A stretch of DNA of 64,000 bases from Vibrio comitans (GCA_024346835.1 AP024866.1:868001-932000), one strand, 5' to 3'. Shown: positions 1-9,394, counted from the stretch's first letter. Made by a program: numbers and translations. Notes: generated by a model from the letters alone, not told the origin.

Positions 1-2
1 AG

Positions 3-683
3 CTCATCGCGTTAGACCTCCCTGGACACGGTTATAGCTCCCACTCGCGCAGTGGCTACTATCCCTTTCATGACTATATTGATTCCCTTCATCAAGTTAT
101 TAACCAAATTAAGAAAGAGCTCGATTGCCCGCTCACTTTAGTGGGGCATTCAATGGGTGCGCTTGTCGCAAGTTGCTACTCTGCGGCTTTCCCTGAGAAT
201 GTCGATCATTTGGTTCAAATAGAAGGCTATGGCCCAATTTATGAATCGCCACAAAACAGCTTAGATCGATTGAGAAAGGGTGTGCTAAGTCGGCAAAGAG
301 TGAGTAAAAAACCGCCTCGTTTCTTTGAGAGTTTTGATGAAATGGTGGCACTGCGAGCTAAGCGCTATGTTTTAAACGCCAATGAGATTACGTCGCTGGT
401 GGAGCGAGATTCTGAGCAAACAGAGCATGGTTGGCGTTGGCGACACGACAAAAAACTGAAGGCTGAATCACTGTATCGAATGACAGAAGCGCAAGCTAAA
501 CAGGTTATTGATGCACTTCCTAAGTCAAATCTACTCATTTTGGGTGATGCGGGTTTTACCCATTTGAGCTCAATTTGCCCCCCAACTACGCAAATATTAC
601 ACATTAAGGGTGGCCATCATTGCCACTTAACCTGTCCTAGGTCTATTTCTGAGGCAATAATTGCTCTAATTTTGTTCGGTTAG
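3..683 (+). CDS. Alpha/beta-hydrolase fold protein (5' end outside window)
   Basis: The open frame runs in from the left edge, so the N-terminus is missing. About 226 residues are visible. An early DLPGHG motif is followed by the nucleophile elbow GHSMGA (around 138-155), which presents the catalytic serine. A late GGHHCHL segment probably supplies the catalytic histidine. This is the usual order in the alpha/beta-hydrolase superfamily (esterases, lipases, haloperoxidase-like enzymes). No substrate can be read from the fragment. Neighbouring fadD, an acyl-CoA synthetase gene, makes an ester or lipid substrate plausible, but that is inference. The gene ends at TAG 681-683, 130 bp before fadD. 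Confidence 0.85.
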   Translation, partial: LIALDLPGHGYSSHSRSGYYPFHDYIDSLHQVINQIKKELDCPLTLVGHSMGALVASCYSAAFPENVDHLVQIEGYGPIYESPQNSLDRLRKGVLSRQRVSKKPPRFFESFDEMVALRAKRYVLNANEITSLVERDSEQTEHGWRWRHDKKLKAESLYRMTEAQAKQVIDALPKSNLLILGDAGFTHLSSICPPTTQILHIKGGHHCHLTCPRSISEAIIALILFG

Positions 684-813
684 TGTGCTTTTGTGAACAC
701 CATTTGAACGCATTTCAATTTTACAGCTATCCTGTAATGGAATCGCAATAAAACAAAGAAATTCAACCTGATAGTCGTATATAATGCGTTGCTATTTTTT
801 CAGGAGTATTAAC

Positions 814-2496
814 GTGAATAAACCTTGGCTCTCTCGATATCCTTCTGATGTACCAGAGATGATCGATCCAGATACCTACCCATCTTTGGTCGAGATGTTT
901 GAAAACAGCGTTTTAAGATTCGCTGACCAACCGGCTTTCCTCAATATGGGGTCGGTGATGACATATCGTAAATTAGAAGAAAGAAGTCGTGCATTTGCTG
1001 CGTATCTGCAAAATGAATTAAAGCTGAAGAAAGGTGACCGAGTTGCCATCATGATGCCAAACCTACTGCAATATCCAATTGCATTGTTTGGTGTGCTTCG
1101 TGCCGGATGTATCGCAGTGAATGTTAACCCACTCTACACTCCGCGCGAGCTAGAACATCAGCTTAACGATGCCGAAGTAGAAACCATTGTTATTGTTTCT
1201 AACTTTGCGAACACGCTTGAGCAAATCGTTGACAATACTTCTGTGAAAAACGTGGTATTAACGAGCCTAGGACAAATGCTACCGACAGCGAAAGGTACCG
1301 TTGTCGACTTTGTCGTGAAGTACGTGAAAGGCATGGTGCCAAAATACGATCTTCCAGGTGCTATCTCATTCAAAAAAGCCCTGCAGAAAGGCCGTCGCCT
1401 TCAATATGTGAAGCCATTTATGAGTGGTGAAGATATTGCTTTCTTGCAATATACCGGTGGTACGACGGGCGTAGCAAAAGGTGCGGTTCTGACGCATCGC
1501 AATATGGTTGCCAATGTACTGCAAGCAAAAGGGGCGTATGCCGCTAAGCTAGAAGAGGGCAAAGAGTTAGTCGTGACGGCTCTGCCGCTTTATCACATCT
1601 TTGCTTTAACAGTGAACGGGTTACTGTTCTTAGAGCTTGGTGCTAACAACTTATTGATCACCAACCCTCGTGATATTCCAACCTTTATCAAAGAGCTGAA
1701 GAAGGTACCGTTTACCGCCATCACTGGGGTAAATACCTTGTTCAATGCCCTAGTAAACAATGAAGACTTCCACGAACTGAATTTCAGTCGTATGAAGCTT
1801 GCTGTTGGTGGTGGTATGGCTGTTCAACAAGCGGTAGCTGACAAGTGGAAAAAGACCACAGGTGTCTTTTTGCTTGAAGGTTATGGTTTGACCGAATGTT
1901 CTCCACTGGTATCGGGCTGTCCACACGACATGACCGATTACAACGGCGCTATCGGTTTGCCAGTCCCTTCGACCGAAGTTCGTATTGTTAACGATGATGG
2001 CGAGCCTCTCGAAAATACTGAAGTCGGTGAGCTACAAGTTCGTGGCCCTCAGGTTATGCAAGGTTACTGGAAACGTCCAGAAGCAACTCGCGAAGTGATC
2101 ACTCAAGACGGTTGGTTATCTACGGGTGACATCGTTAAGTTTGATGATGAAGGCTTCTTGCACATTGTCGATCGTAAGAAAGACATGATTTTGGTGTCAG
2201 GCTTCAACGTGTATCCAAATGAGATCGAAGATGTGGTTGCGCTGCATGGTAAGGTGCTAGAAGTGGCCGCTATTGGCGAACCGCATGATGTATCCGGTGA
2301 AGTGGTTAAGATATGTGTTGTTAAACGCGACCCGTCTCTTACCAAAGATGAGCTAATTAACCATTGTCGTCAGCATCTAACAGGTTATAAGATACCTAGG
2401 ATTGTTGAGTTTATGGAAGATTTACCGAAGACTAACGTCGGCAAAATCTTGCGTCGCGAGCTACGTACTGACGCTAATACGGCAGAATCAGCTTAA
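814..2496 (+). CDS. fadD: Long-chain-fatty-acid--CoA ligase FadD
   Basis: FadD activates imported long-chain fatty acids to acyl-CoA (ATP to AMP plus PPi) at the inner membrane, the entry step of beta-oxidation. The frame is open from an ATG at 784, but GTG 814 is the likelier start: AGGAG at 802-806 lies 7 nt upstream and the product then begins [14 protein letters not shown], as in FadD. The resulting 560 residues match the family length (561 in E. coli). The AMP-binding signature [12 protein letters not shown] lies near residue 213, the GYGLTECSP motif follows, then the STGDI and DRKKDMI motifs and a C-terminal [11 protein letters not shown] that carries the catalytic lysine. It is monocistronic, with a terminator at 2611-2660. 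Confidence 0.96.
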   Translation: MNKPWLSRYPSDVPEMIDPDTYPSLVEMFENSVLRFADQPAFLNMGSVMTYRKLEERSRAFAAYLQNELKLKKGDRVAIMMPNLLQYPIALFGVLRAGCIAVNVNPLYTPRELEHQLNDAEVETIVIVSNFANTLEQIVDNTSVKNVVLTSLGQMLPTAKGTVVDFVVKYVKGMVPKYDLPGAISFKKALQKGRRLQYVKPFMSGEDIAFLQYTGGTTGVAKGAVLTHRNMVANVLQAKGAYAAKLEEGKELVVTALPLYHIFALTVNGLLFLELGANNLLITNPRDIPTFIKELKKVPFTAITGVNTLFNALVNNEDFHELNFSRMKLAVGGGMAVQQAVADKWKKTTGVFLLEGYGLTECSPLVSGCPHDMTDYNGAIGLPVPSTEVRIVNDDGEPLENTEVGELQVRGPQVMQGYWKRPEATREVITQDGWLSTGDIVKFDDEGFLHIVDRKKDMILVSGFNVYPNEIEDVVALHGKVLEVAAIGEPHDVSGEVVKICVVKRDPSLTKDELINHCRQHLTGYKIPRIVEFMEDLPKTNVGKILRRELRTDANTAESA

Positions 2497-2610
2497 CTGA
2501 AGCGAATTTGGACATGATATCAATCACACTGAGTAAGTGAACAGAAATAACGAAGTCATCGAGCATGTTAACCCGCTAGAATGAGCCGTTATTTAGTACG
2601 ATTGATATAA

Positions 2611-2660
2611 GCCCCTGCAGAGCAGACGCAATCAGCGCATGCAATGCAGGGGCATTTTTA
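2611..2660 (+). terminator. Rho-independent-type terminator after fadD
   Basis: A perfect 9-bp stem pairs GCCCCTGCA (2611-2619) with TGCAGGGGC (2645-2653), with a 25-nt loop, followed by ATTTTTA. It sits between fadD and rnd. The long loop makes it weaker than a classic terminator. Confidence 0.65.
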
Positions 2661-2685
2661 ATTATGGAAATATAAAGAGACTATT

Positions 2686-3804
2686 TTGAATTATCAGATA
2701 GTGACAGACACTCAAACTCTGGCACAGGCGTGCGAACAAGCTCGTCAAAAAGAAGCGGTGATGTTGGATACCGAATTCGTCCGTACCCGCACCTTTTTCC
2801 CGCAGCTTGGCTTGGTGCAAATGTACGATGGTGAGCTTCTTAGCCTGATTGATACTACGGTTATTGATGATGTCACTCCGATAGTGCAACTGCTACAGGA
2901 CACCTCTGTACTTAAGGTATTGCATGCGTGTGGTGAGGATATTGAAGTCTTCCAGCATCACTTCCAAAGTGTCCCAACACCTATGGTCGATACCCAGGTA
3001 ATGGCAGCATTTTTAGGCCATGGCTTGTCGACAGGCTTTGCCACTTTAGTGAACGAATACTTGTCAGTAGCGCTAGATAAAAGTGAAGCGCGCACAGATT
3101 GGCTAGCTCGCCCGTTAACTCCAAAACAGCTGGATTATGCGGCTGCAGATGTGTTCTATCTACAGCCACTGTTTGACAAGCTACAAGCTTCTTTAAAAGA
3201 GTCTGGTTACTGGCAGAATGCGATGCAAGAGTCTGAACTTCAGGTGTCTAAACGTATTCGTCATCATGAACCAGAGAAAGCGTATCTTGATATCAAAGGC
3301 GCGTGGCAATTGTCTCCTAAGCAGCTTAGCGTTCTAAAACCATTGGCAACGTGGCGCTATGAAACAGCCCTACGTAAAGACTTGGCACTTAACTTTGTGT
3401 TTAAAGAAGTGGATTTGCTTGCGGTTGCTCGCTTTAATCTGACCTCTGCGCGCGATATGGAAAGAGAGCAATGTGATGTGCGCTCGGTGCGCCGCTACAG
3501 CGCGGTGATTGCAAATATTGTGCGTAAAGCACAAAGCACACCAGAAGCTGAGTGGCCACAAAAGATTGATCGCTTAGTTGATCTTCCCAACTACAAGCAG
3601 ACCTTCAAGTCATTGAAAGATGAAGTGAATAAGGTGGTTAAGGACTCGCACCTTGCCCCCGAGTTTTTGGCATCTAAAAAGCAAGTTAACCAACTCATTT
3701 CTTGGGTATGGCGCAAGAACATGGCACCAGAATCCACCCCTGATTTGATGCAGGGCTGGCGTAAACCTCTGCTGGGTGAGCGCTTACTTAAGAAGCTAAA
3801 CTAA
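2686..3804 (+). CDS. rnd: Ribonuclease D
   Basis: RNase D is a 3'-5' exoribonuclease of the DEDD superfamily that trims tRNA 3' ends and other structured RNAs in the cytoplasm. The N-terminal exonuclease domain shows MLDTEFVRTRT (acidic residues D28 and E30), then HACGEDIEVF and VDTQVMAAF, and a DYAAADVFYL motif carrying the last acidic residue and the Tyr of the DEDDy type. An HRDC-like helical region follows from about residue 210. The start is TTG 2686, preceded by AAAGAGA at 2674-2680; the nearby ATG at 2664 is out of frame. At 372 residues it has the normal length. It ends against a shared terminator and converges on minE. Confidence 0.95.
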   Translation: MNYQIVTDTQTLAQACEQARQKEAVMLDTEFVRTRTFFPQLGLVQMYDGELLSLIDTTVIDDVTPIVQLLQDTSVLKVLHACGEDIEVFQHHFQSVPTPMVDTQVMAAFLGHGLSTGFATLVNEYLSVALDKSEARTDWLARPLTPKQLDYAAADVFYLQPLFDKLQASLKESGYWQNAMQESELQVSKRIRHHEPEKAYLDIKGAWQLSPKQLSVLKPLATWRYETALRKDLALNFVFKEVDLLAVARFNLTSARDMEREQCDVRSVRRYSAVIANIVRKAQSTPEAEWPQKIDRLVDLPNYKQTFKSLKDEVNKVVKDSHLAPEFLASKKQVNQLISWVWRKNMAPESTPDLMQGWRKPLLGERLLKKLN

Positions 3805-3808
3805 TAAA

Positions 3809-3840
3809 AAAGGCGATGAGAAATCATCGCCTTTCGTTTT
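3809..3840. terminator. Bidirectional terminator between rnd and minE
   Basis: An 11-bp stem, AAAGGCGATGA (3809-3819) with TCATCGCCTTT (3824-3834), is closed by a GAAA tetraloop. T-rich sequence on the right and the A run on the left let it serve both converging genes, rnd and minC-minD-minE. Confidence 0.9.
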
Positions 3841-3856
3841 ACTGCCTGAGTAATAA

Positions 3857-4117
3857 TTACTCTTCTTCTGGCAACTTCACATTCAACTCTAATACAGAGA
3901 TGTCATCATCTTTGTGCTCGAATGAAACGTTCACCATGTTTGGATCAACGTCTACATACTTGCTGATGACCTTTAAAATGTCGGCCTTAAGCTCCGGCAG
4001 ATAAGACGGTGCCGGGTCGTCATGACTGCGACGTTCAGCAACAATGATCTGCAGACGCTCTTTGGCAACGTTAGCCGTCGTCTTCTTTTTTGGGCGGAAA
4101 AACTCTAGTAAAGACAT
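3857..4117 (-). CDS. minE: Cell division topological specificity factor MinE
   Basis: MinE binds membrane-bound MinD, stimulates its ATPase and drives pole-to-pole oscillation, so that MinC blocks FtsZ assembly everywhere except mid-cell. The 86-residue product opens [23 protein letters not shown], the membrane-targeting and anti-MinCD segment, followed by a topological-specificity domain ending [12 protein letters not shown]. The length is typical (88 in E. coli). It lies 7 nt downstream of minD, as the last gene of minC-minD-minE. Confidence 0.97.
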   Translation of the reverse strand: MSLLEFFRPKKKTTANVAKERLQIIVAERRSHDDPAPSYLPELKADILKVISKYVDVDPNMVNVSFEHKDDDISVLELNVKLPEEE

Positions 4118-4124
4118 AGATTAA

Positions 4125-4937
4125 TTAACCCCCAAATAGACGTTGGAAGATACCTTTCTTCGGCTCCGTAAGGAATCGAAACTCGATCTGCTCACCTAGT
4201 AGACGCTGCACGGTGTCGTGATAAGCCATACCTGCATCTGACTGGTCGTCAAAGATAACGGGTACGCCCTTGTTTGACGCATTCAGTACCGCTTGGCTCT
4301 CTGGGATAACACCCAGCAGGTCGATGTGTAGGATTTCTTCAACATCTTCTACGCTGAGCATCTCACCTTGAGTTACGCGAGCTGGGTGGTAGCGAGTCAG
4401 CAGAAGGTGCGTCTTCACTGGCTCTAGGCCTTGTTCAGCGCGGCGCGACTTAGAATCAAGAATGCCTAGGATGCGGTCTGAATCGCGTACAGATGATACT
4501 TCTGGGTTGGTTGTGACAACGGCTTCATCAGCAAAGTACAATGCCATTAAAGCGCCTTGCTCGATGCCAGCTGGAGAATCACAGATAACGAAATCAAAAC
4601 CCATTTCGTCTAGGTCATTTAATACTTGCTGCACCCCTTCTTTTGAAAGCGCATCTTTATCGCGAGTTTGCGATGCAGGCAAAATGAACAGATTTTCAGT
4701 GCGCTTATCCTTGATAAGAGCTTGGTTTAGCGTCGCTTCGCCGTTAATGACGTTAACGAAGTCGTACACCACGCGGCGTTCACACCCCATGATTAGGTCT
4801 AGATTTCGTAGACCAATATCGAAATCGATAACAGCGGTCTTTTTACCCTGAAGGGCTAGACCCGATGCAATAGCGGCACTGGAGGTGGTTTTCCCTACGC
4901 CGCCTTTTCCTGAAGTAACAACAATGATACGTGCCAT
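4125..4937 (-). CDS. minD: Septum site-determining protein MinD (ATPase)
   Basis: MinD is a ParA/MinD-family ATPase that dimerises on the inner membrane with ATP, recruits MinC to inhibit FtsZ, and is released by MinE. The deviant Walker A motif GKGGVGKTT (residues 10-18, signature Lys11 and Lys16) is clear, as are DFDIGLRNLD and CDSPAGIE. The C-terminal FLTEPKKGIFQRLFGG is the amphipathic membrane-targeting helix. Two ATGs are adjacent (4940 and 4937). I chose the second because AAGGA then sits 7 nt away and the protein starts MARIIVVTSGKGG with the family length of 270. It is co-transcribed with minC (11-nt gap) and minE. Confidence 0.97.
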   Translation of the reverse strand: MARIIVVTSGKGGVGKTTSSAAIASGLALQGKKTAVIDFDIGLRNLDLIMGCERRVVYDFVNVINGEATLNQALIKDKRTENLFILPASQTRDKDALSKEGVQQVLNDLDEMGFDFVICDSPAGIEQGALMALYFADEAVVTTNPEVSSVRDSDRILGILDSKSRRAEQGLEPVKTHLLLTRYHPARVTQGEMLSVEDVEEILHIDLLGVIPESQAVLNASNKGVPVIFDDQSDAGMAYHDTVQRLLGEQIEFRFLTEPKKGIFQRLFGG

Positions 4938-4948
4938 CATTTTATCCT

Positions 4949-5611
4949 TTATTTAATATTGAGGAGGTCGCAGTGAAGGGTTTGGTCCGTTAAACCCAAG
5001 ATCACTTTTTCTCCCCAGAAGTGAGATTCTATTTGTTCGCTAAGCCAATAGTTTCCTGCAATGGAGACTAATTCTGCTTGCATGTTATGACAAAGTATTG
5101 AGGCTGCTTGCCCGCTCGCGCCTGCAATAGCACGTCCGCGCAAAGTGCCATAGATATGGATGCTTCCGTCAGCGATTACCTCAGCGCCTGCGCTCACATG
5201 GCTCAGGATGATAAGGTCACTGTCTTTGGCATAAATTTGTTGTCCAGAACGCACTGGAGTACGAATGATTTTGCTTGGCGTAATGGCTACGGGCGCTTTA
5301 TCTGGGCGGTTGGTGCCAGTCATAACAGCAAGCCCAGCTTCTCTTGCTAGCTTTTCGAGATGTTTGTTGGTGCAATCGGTGACGCCTACAGGCACCATAC
5401 CAATATTAATAATGCCTTGTTTGAGGCGAGCTAAATCAAGCTCAGAGCTTGCCTGAGACAGGTTAATGACCAGTGGGGCAGCTTTAAAAAAGGCAGGAGC
5501 CTTAGCCACTTTTTCATCTAAATAACAAATTGCCGAATCAGTATCGTGCTCATACATGTGAAGCACAGTAAGTGGAAAACTGCTTCCTTTTAGATCTGGA
5601 GTTTGAGACAT
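4949..5611 (-). CDS. minC: Septum site-determining protein MinC
   Basis: MinC is the FtsZ-polymerisation inhibitor of the Min system and is brought to the membrane by MinD. The 220-residue product has an N-terminal inhibitory domain (about 1-105) and a C-terminal beta-helix domain with glycine-rich strands such as [20 protein letters not shown] and AGASGQ, which dimerises and binds MinD. It is the first gene of minC-minD-minE. The divergent promoter region (5612-5788) is shared with ycgL and includes a 13-bp palindrome ACAAGTaACTTGT near 5679. Confidence 0.96.
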   Translation of the reverse strand: MSQTPDLKGSSFPLTVLHMYEHDTDSAICYLDEKVAKAPAFFKAAPLVINLSQASSELDLARLKQGIINIGMVPVGVTDCTNKHLEKLAREAGLAVMTGTNRPDKAPVAITPSKIIRTPVRSGQQIYAKDSDLIILSHVSAGAEVIADGSIHIYGTLRGRAIAGASGQAASILCHNMQAELVSIAGNYWLSEQIESHFWGEKVILGLTDQTLHCDLLNIK

Positions 5612-5788
5612 CTAACCTAGCCTTGGCATATAATCAAACAGTTACCTGTTATGTTATCTATCATAGTGACAACGAACAAGTAACTTGTTGTCAAATGTTG
5701 GTTTTAAGCTCAAAATCACACAAAGTCTTTAAAATTGACACTTTAGTTGTTTAAGTTTGAATATGAACTCGATAGATCAAGGCGATAT

Positions 5789-6076
5789 ATGATTTGTGCA
5801 ATCTATAAAAGTAATAAAAAGCAGGGTATGTACCTCTACATCACTAAGAAAGATGATTTTTCTGCAGTGCCAGATCAATTGATGCAGATGTTTGGTAAAC
5901 CTACCATGGTGATGGTGGTGAATTTAGCAAAGCGTGGCCTTGCGACAGTTGATGTCGATAAAGTAAAAGAATCATTGCTAAGCGATGGCTTCTTCCTGCA
6001 GTTGCCACCGCCAGTTGAGAATGAATTGGACGCCTATAAGCGACGTAAAAAAGAGCAAGGCGACTCGACTGATTAA
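5789..6076 (+). CDS. ycgL: YcgL domain protein
   Basis: A small conserved gammaproteobacterial protein of the YcgL family, whose biochemical role is not established. The frame is open from 5747, but ATG 5789 is the likely start: AAGG at 5779-5782 lies 6 nt upstream and the product then begins [18 protein letters not shown], as family members do. It gives 95 residues with the conserved [19 protein letters not shown] segment. It is divergent from minC, the usual arrangement, and is followed 17 nt later by a lytic transglycosylase gene, probably in the same transcript. Confidence 0.9.
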   Translation: MICAIYKSNKKQGMYLYITKKDDFSAVPDQLMQMFGKPTMVMVVNLAKRGLATVDVDKVKESLLSDGFFLQLPPPVENELDAYKRRKKEQGDSTD

Positions 6077-6093
6077 CGCGTAAAGGAGATAGA

Positions 6094-7095
6094 ATGACAA
6101 GGACGTTGAAGTGCGCAAAAAAACTAGGGTTTGTTTTACTAGTAAGCAGCTTTTCAGTATCAGCTAATACGCAAATACCTGAGCGAGATGTCAGCTTTGA
6201 TGAATACGTTGTAGCGTTAAAAAGTGAGGCAATAGAGCAAGGCATAACGTCTAACACCATCGAAAGTGCCTTCGCTAATGTGCAGTTCAAACCTAGAGCG
6301 GTATCTGCCGACCGTTCTCAGCCAGAAAACAAAATCACACTAGACGAGTACATTCCTCGAGCTGTTCCTCAGTGGAAGATAAAACAGGCCAAGCAGAAAT
6401 ATCGCAAGCATCAAGCCGAGCTTGAACGCATTGGAGCGCTGTATGGCGTTCAGCCAAGGTTTATCGTTGCCCTGTGGGGCGTTGAGAGTAACTTTGGTGT
6501 GCTGACAGGCGGCTATAATGTGATTGATGCCTTAACTACTATGGCTTATGAAGGCCGTCGTGAGACGTTTTTCCGCAATGAGTTAATGGCCGCATTGACC
6601 ATCTTAGATGAAGGGCATATCACGGCGCAAAACATGAAAGGATCTTGGGCCGGAGCCATGGGGCAACCACAGTTTATGCCTAGCTCTTTCTTAAATTATG
6701 CGGCTGATGGCAATGGCGATGGCAGTAAGAATATTTGGAAGAATGAATCCGATGTGTTCGCCTCTGCGGCTAACTACCTAAAGCAGTCAGGATGGAATGA
6801 TACCTATACATGGGGTCGTCAGGTGACTTTATCTGAGCCTCTAGATGATAGCGTGTTTGGACGGCAGCCTGAGCAAGCTAAAACATTAGCTCAGTGGCAA
6901 GAAATGGGTGTTCGTAGCCTGCAAGGGCGTGATTTACCTAAGCTTAAAAAGGATATTGATGCTTGGTTGATAGCACCAGATTCGCCTTCAGGGCGAGTGT
7001 ATTTGGTGTATAACAACTATCAAGTGCTAATGAAATGGAACCGCTCTTACTACTTTGGATTGGCGGTAAGCCATTTAGCGGATCAGCTGAAGTAA
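6094..7095 (+). CDS. Periplasmic lytic murein transglycosylase, MltB family
   Basis: The enzyme cleaves the MurNAc-GlcNAc bond of peptidoglycan, forming 1,6-anhydroMurNAc ends. The 333-residue protein starts with a signal peptide (MTRTLKCAKKLGFVLLVSSF, cleavage near SAN). The catalytic segment IVALWGVESNFGVLTG contains the glutamate (E131), followed by GSWAGAMGQPQFMPSSF and DGNGDG, all typical of the MltB/SLT_3 fold. It has no lipobox cysteine, so it is probably soluble in the periplasm, unlike E. coli MltB. AAAGGAG lies 8 nt before the ATG. A strong terminator follows. Confidence 0.93.
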   Translation: MTRTLKCAKKLGFVLLVSSFSVSANTQIPERDVSFDEYVVALKSEAIEQGITSNTIESAFANVQFKPRAVSADRSQPENKITLDEYIPRAVPQWKIKQAKQKYRKHQAELERIGALYGVQPRFIVALWGVESNFGVLTGGYNVIDALTTMAYEGRRETFFRNELMAALTILDEGHITAQNMKGSWAGAMGQPQFMPSSFLNYAADGNGDGSKNIWKNESDVFASAANYLKQSGWNDTYTWGRQVTLSEPLDDSVFGRQPEQAKTLAQWQEMGVRSLQGRDLPKLKKDIDAWLIAPDSPSGRVYLVYNNYQVLMKWNRSYYFGLAVSHLADQLK

Positions 7096-7104
7096 TTTAA
7101 AGTG

Positions 7105-7134
7105 AAAGAGCGAGGATGAACCTCGCTCTTTTTG
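7105..7134. terminator. Terminator between transglycosylase gene and folD
   Basis: An 11-bp stem, AAAGAGCGAGG (7105-7115) with CCTCGCTCTTT (7121-7131), has a 5-nt loop followed by TTTG. It can act in both directions between the converging genes. Confidence 0.9.
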
Positions 7135-7155
7135 TAGATTTGTACTGTATGTAGC

Positions 7156-8010
7156 TTATTTGCCAAACTGCTCGCAGGCGATCATAGTGTTTTCAATCAA
7201 GCTTGCTACTGTCATTGGCCCAACTCCGCCTGGTACTGGAGTAATAAGACTTGCTCTCTCACGAGCAACGTCATACTCAACATCACCAATTAGCTTGCCG
7301 TTATCTAGTCGGTTAATACCCACATCAATGACGATTGCACCTTCTTTCACCCAGTTCCCCGGGATAAAGTTAGGCTTACCAACCGCAACCACAAGTACGT
7401 CAGCCTGACGAACATGGCTTTCTAGATCTTTGGTAAAGCGGTGACAGGTGGTTGTAGTGCAACCCGCTAGCAGAAGTTCAAGGGTCATAGGGCGGCCAAC
7501 AATGTTAGAAGCGCCAACGATAACTGCATGCTTGCCATGTGTTGGTACGTTGTAACGCTCTAGAAGGGTGATGATGCCCTTTGGCGTACAAGAACGAAGC
7601 TTAGGCATACGCTGAGCTAGACGACCCACGTTATACGGGTGGAAACCATCCACGTCTTTCTCTGGAGTGATACGCTCAAGGATCTCAGTAGAGTCAATAC
7701 CCGCAGGAAGGGGAAGCTGAACCAAGATGCCATCGATTTCATTATCAGCATTAAGCTGGTCAATTAGGTCTAATAGCTCTTGCGCAGTAGCTGTAGAAGG
7801 TAGGTCAAACGACTTAGAAACAAAGCCAACCTCATCACAAGCGCGGCGCTTGCTACCAACATAAACCTGAGAAGCAGGGTCTTGGCCAACAAGAACAACA
7901 GCTAGGCCAGGTGCACGCAATCCAGCCTCAGTGCGAGCTTTTACTCGAGCTGAAACTTCAGAACGAACGGTTTGAGAAATCAGTTTTCCATCAATGTTTT
8001 GAGCAGTCAT
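7156..8010 (-). CDS. folD: Bifunctional methylene-THF dehydrogenase/cyclohydrolase FolD
   Basis: FolD converts 5,10-methylene-THF to 10-formyl-THF (NADP-dependent dehydrogenase plus cyclohydrolase) and supplies one-carbon units in the cytoplasm. The upstream frame extends to 8085, but ATG 8010 gives the family start [16 protein letters not shown] and 284 residues (288 in E. coli). Visible motifs are YVGSKRRAC with the cyclohydrolase lysine K54, VQLPLP, the CTPKG loop, the nucleotide-binding GASNIVGRP segment and the terminal [12 protein letters not shown]. It is transcribed toward the transglycosylase gene and away from tRNA-Arg. Confidence 0.96.
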   Translation of the reverse strand: MTAQNIDGKLISQTVRSEVSARVKARTEAGLRAPGLAVVLVGQDPASQVYVGSKRRACDEVGFVSKSFDLPSTATAQELLDLIDQLNADNEIDGILVQLPLPAGIDSTEILERITPEKDVDGFHPYNVGRLAQRMPKLRSCTPKGIITLLERYNVPTHGKHAVIVGASNIVGRPMTLELLLAGCTTTTCHRFTKDLESHVRQADVLVVAVGKPNFIPGNWVKEGAIVIDVGINRLDNGKLIGDVEYDVARERASLITPVPGGVGPMTVASLIENTMIACEQFGK

Positions 8011-8169
8011 GACGATCCCTAAGTTAAGGCGGTTCAACATTTTGGCGCATTGTCGCAGAAACGAAACAGTTTTGCTACATAGCAAACGTTTGCGTTGAGT
8101 ATTTTATATGCACGAATTATATCGCTGACTTTTTTTTCGGCACTTAGATCATAATGTTCAATAAAGCCG

Positions 8170-8197
8170 TTGACCATTGAATCTCAACTCGTATAAT
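8170..8197 (+). promoter_or_regulatory. Sigma-70 promoter of the tRNA-Arg gene
   Basis: TTGACC (8170-8175) and TATAAT (8192-8197) are separated by 16 bp. The predicted start near 8204 lies about 7 bp before the mature tRNA. Confidence 0.75.
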
Positions 8198-8210
8198 CCT
8201 TCCCCATAGC

Positions 8211-8287
8211 GCGCCCTTAGCTCAGCTGGATAGAGCACGTCCCTTCTAAGGATGTGGTCGTAGGTTCGAATCCTACAGGGCGTGCCA
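8211..8287 (+). tRNA. tRNA-Arg (anticodon UCU)
   Basis: A 77-nt cloverleaf. The acceptor GCGCCCT pairs with AGGGCGT (a G-U pair at position 1:72). The D-arm is GCTCAGCTGGATAGAGC. The anticodon stem CGTCC/GGATG holds a loop CTTCTAA with anticodon TCT. The T-arm GTAGG-TTCGAAT-CCTAC and an encoded CCA end follow. It resembles E. coli argU. Its 3' part, from the anticodon stem onward, is the left attachment site of the island, and the full gene is preserved on this side. Confidence 0.97.
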
Positions 8288-8342
8288 TATTCTATAAGGC
8301 CTGACGACTTTTTAAGTTGTCAGGCCTTTTTCGTTTTTGTCG
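8240..8342 (+). repeat. attL: 103-bp direct repeat at left end of island
   Basis: These 103 bp are identical to 26902-27004. They cover the tRNA-Arg from the anticodon stem to CCA plus the downstream terminator and end at GTCG. The flanking bases differ on both sides in the two copies, which fixes the edges. This is the classic footprint of site-specific integration by a tyrosine recombinase into a tRNA 3' end. Confidence 0.95.
8296..8333 (+). terminator. Terminator of tRNA-Arg
   Basis: The stem AAGGCCTGACGAC (8296-8308) pairs with GTTGTCAGGCCTT (8316-8328), with one G-U, and is followed by TTTTCG. It lies inside the direct repeat and is therefore duplicated at 26958-26995. Confidence 0.9.
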
Positions 8343-8365
8343 TTCATAGTCTAGTTCATAGTCTA
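8342..8365 (+). repeat. Tandem 12-bp repeat at inner edge of attL
   Basis: Two perfect tandem copies of GTTCATAGTCTA lie immediately inside the left direct repeat. Related words occur inside the right end: CATAGTCAAG (26742-26751) and TAGTCTAGTT (26756-26765). This is what integrase arm-type sites look like, but no footprint supports it. The rest of 8366-8575 shows nothing recognisable apart from the promoter-proximal region of the alpA-like gene. Confidence 0.5.
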
Positions 8366-8575
8366 CTTAGTGCTTGGTAAGAGATGAAATGCTTTGAACT
8401 TTATTGAGAGCACTTAGATTTTCGACCGATCGCCAGAATTGCGATATTTGAGAGTTGCTACTCAAGATTGAACGGAATCCTTGTTGAGTTGAATGTCTTC
8501 CTGAGAGAATTCAATTAAATCAATAGCTAGATTGGTGGTTGGTTTTTGGAGATACATTCGTAATTAAGGAAGTAT

Positions 8576-8770
8576 ATGAATCAAAAAAGTTTGAAGTTAC
8601 TCAATGTTTCACAAACAGCTAATACTCTTGGTATGAGCAATACGAAGTTCTGGCGTGTGCGCAAAGCAAATGGATTTCCAAAACCTATGAAAATTCATGG
8701 TGGGATAGGGTGGCCAATGTACAAAATAGAAGAGTGGATTGAAGGCGAGTTCAATAAAGCACAAGACTAA
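8576..8770 (+). CDS. AlpA-family helix-turn-helix regulator / excisionase-like protein
   Basis: A 64-residue protein with a MerR/AlpA-type winged helix: LLNVSQTANTLGMSNTKFWRVRKANGFPKPM, then a basic beta-hairpin and WIEGEF. Proteins of this family activate integrase genes or act as excisionases in P4-like islands. AAGGAAG lies 5-6 nt before the ATG. It is the first gene inside attL, typical for such a factor. The cognate integrase is probably the one at the opposite end of the island, since island and circular forms bring attL and attR together. Confidence 0.85.
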   Translation: MNQKSLKLLNVSQTANTLGMSNTKFWRVRKANGFPKPMKIHGGIGWPMYKIEEWIEGEFNKAQD

Positions 8771-8848
8771 AAGATAGCAGCTTAGTTATCTTTAACTTTT
8801 CATGTAAATATTAATAACTCCAAAACGCTACCGACAGAAGCAATCGGA

Positions 8849-8872
8849 GCCCGAACCCTTGGTTTGGGCTTC
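8849..8872 (+). terminator. Possible terminator after the alpA-like gene
   Basis: The stem GCCCGAACC (8849-8857) pairs with GGTTTGGGC (8861-8869), with one mismatch, a 3-nt loop and only a weak T tract. It fits the end of the alpA transcript but could also regulate the next gene. Confidence 0.4.
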
Positions 8873-8971
8873 GCTGTGTTTGATGGGTTAGGGCTTTCGC
8901 TGGCATTTTTCAATGATACCGTTATCGGGTGCTTAAAAGTGAGTACGGACAGTTCACTCAGAGGAGGCTTT

Positions 8972-9310
8972 ATGCCTACATTAAATAAGTTAACCCTAAC
9001 CCTGCTCGTAGAGACTGACTTTAGTCAGTTGAACGATGCTCCCCTTCAACTAGTGCCGATTGAGGCACCTATTTACGACATTCCGTCCCCCTATCTGTTA
9101 CTGGCTCTTTGCGCTAAAAGTATGACTGATGTGGCAATGAATCGAATGCATAAATATTTCGACACTAGCAATATGCGCATAGTCGTCGACAACAATGGCA
9201 TTGTCGAACATTGGCAGTTGATTGCGCTTTGCAGTAATCATGTGGGGCACACTGGTATCTTGCTAAAACTTATTGGCACTGAGCGAGCACAAAAACGTTC
9301 TGCTCGATAG
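8972..9310 (+). CDS. Hypothetical protein, 112 residues
   Basis: Not recognised. The frame is open from 8864, but ATG 8972 is preceded by a strong AGAGGAGG 5 nt upstream, giving MPTLNKLTLTLLVETDFSQL. The product has no signal peptide or membrane span. It alternates a hydrophobic N-terminal strand region with a helical KSMTDVAMNRMHKYF segment, then a strand-rich end (MRIVVDNNGIVEHWQLIALC) and a basic tail RAQKRSAR. It is in the island between alpA and the recombinase block, so a role in island biology is possible but unproven. Confidence 0.6.
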   Translation: MPTLNKLTLTLLVETDFSQLNDAPLQLVPIEAPIYDIPSPYLLLALCAKSMTDVAMNRMHKYFDTSNMRIVVDNNGIVEHWQLIALCSNHVGHTGILLKLIGTERAQKRSAR

Positions 9311-9394
9311 TAAGATGGTTAGGCGCCAGTTGAGTGGTCGGCGCTTTAACGATTCCCGTTTCCGCCCTTGTGGTACAAGGCTAATAACAAATAA

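Noticed and set aside
721..737. TTACAG/CTGTAA palindrome before fadD as a FadR operator
   Set aside because: It does not resemble the known FadR site, and 6-bp arms in AT-rich DNA are common.
5747..5788. N-terminal extension of YcgL
   Set aside because: It would add 14 residues not seen in the family; the internal ATG has the ribosome-binding site.
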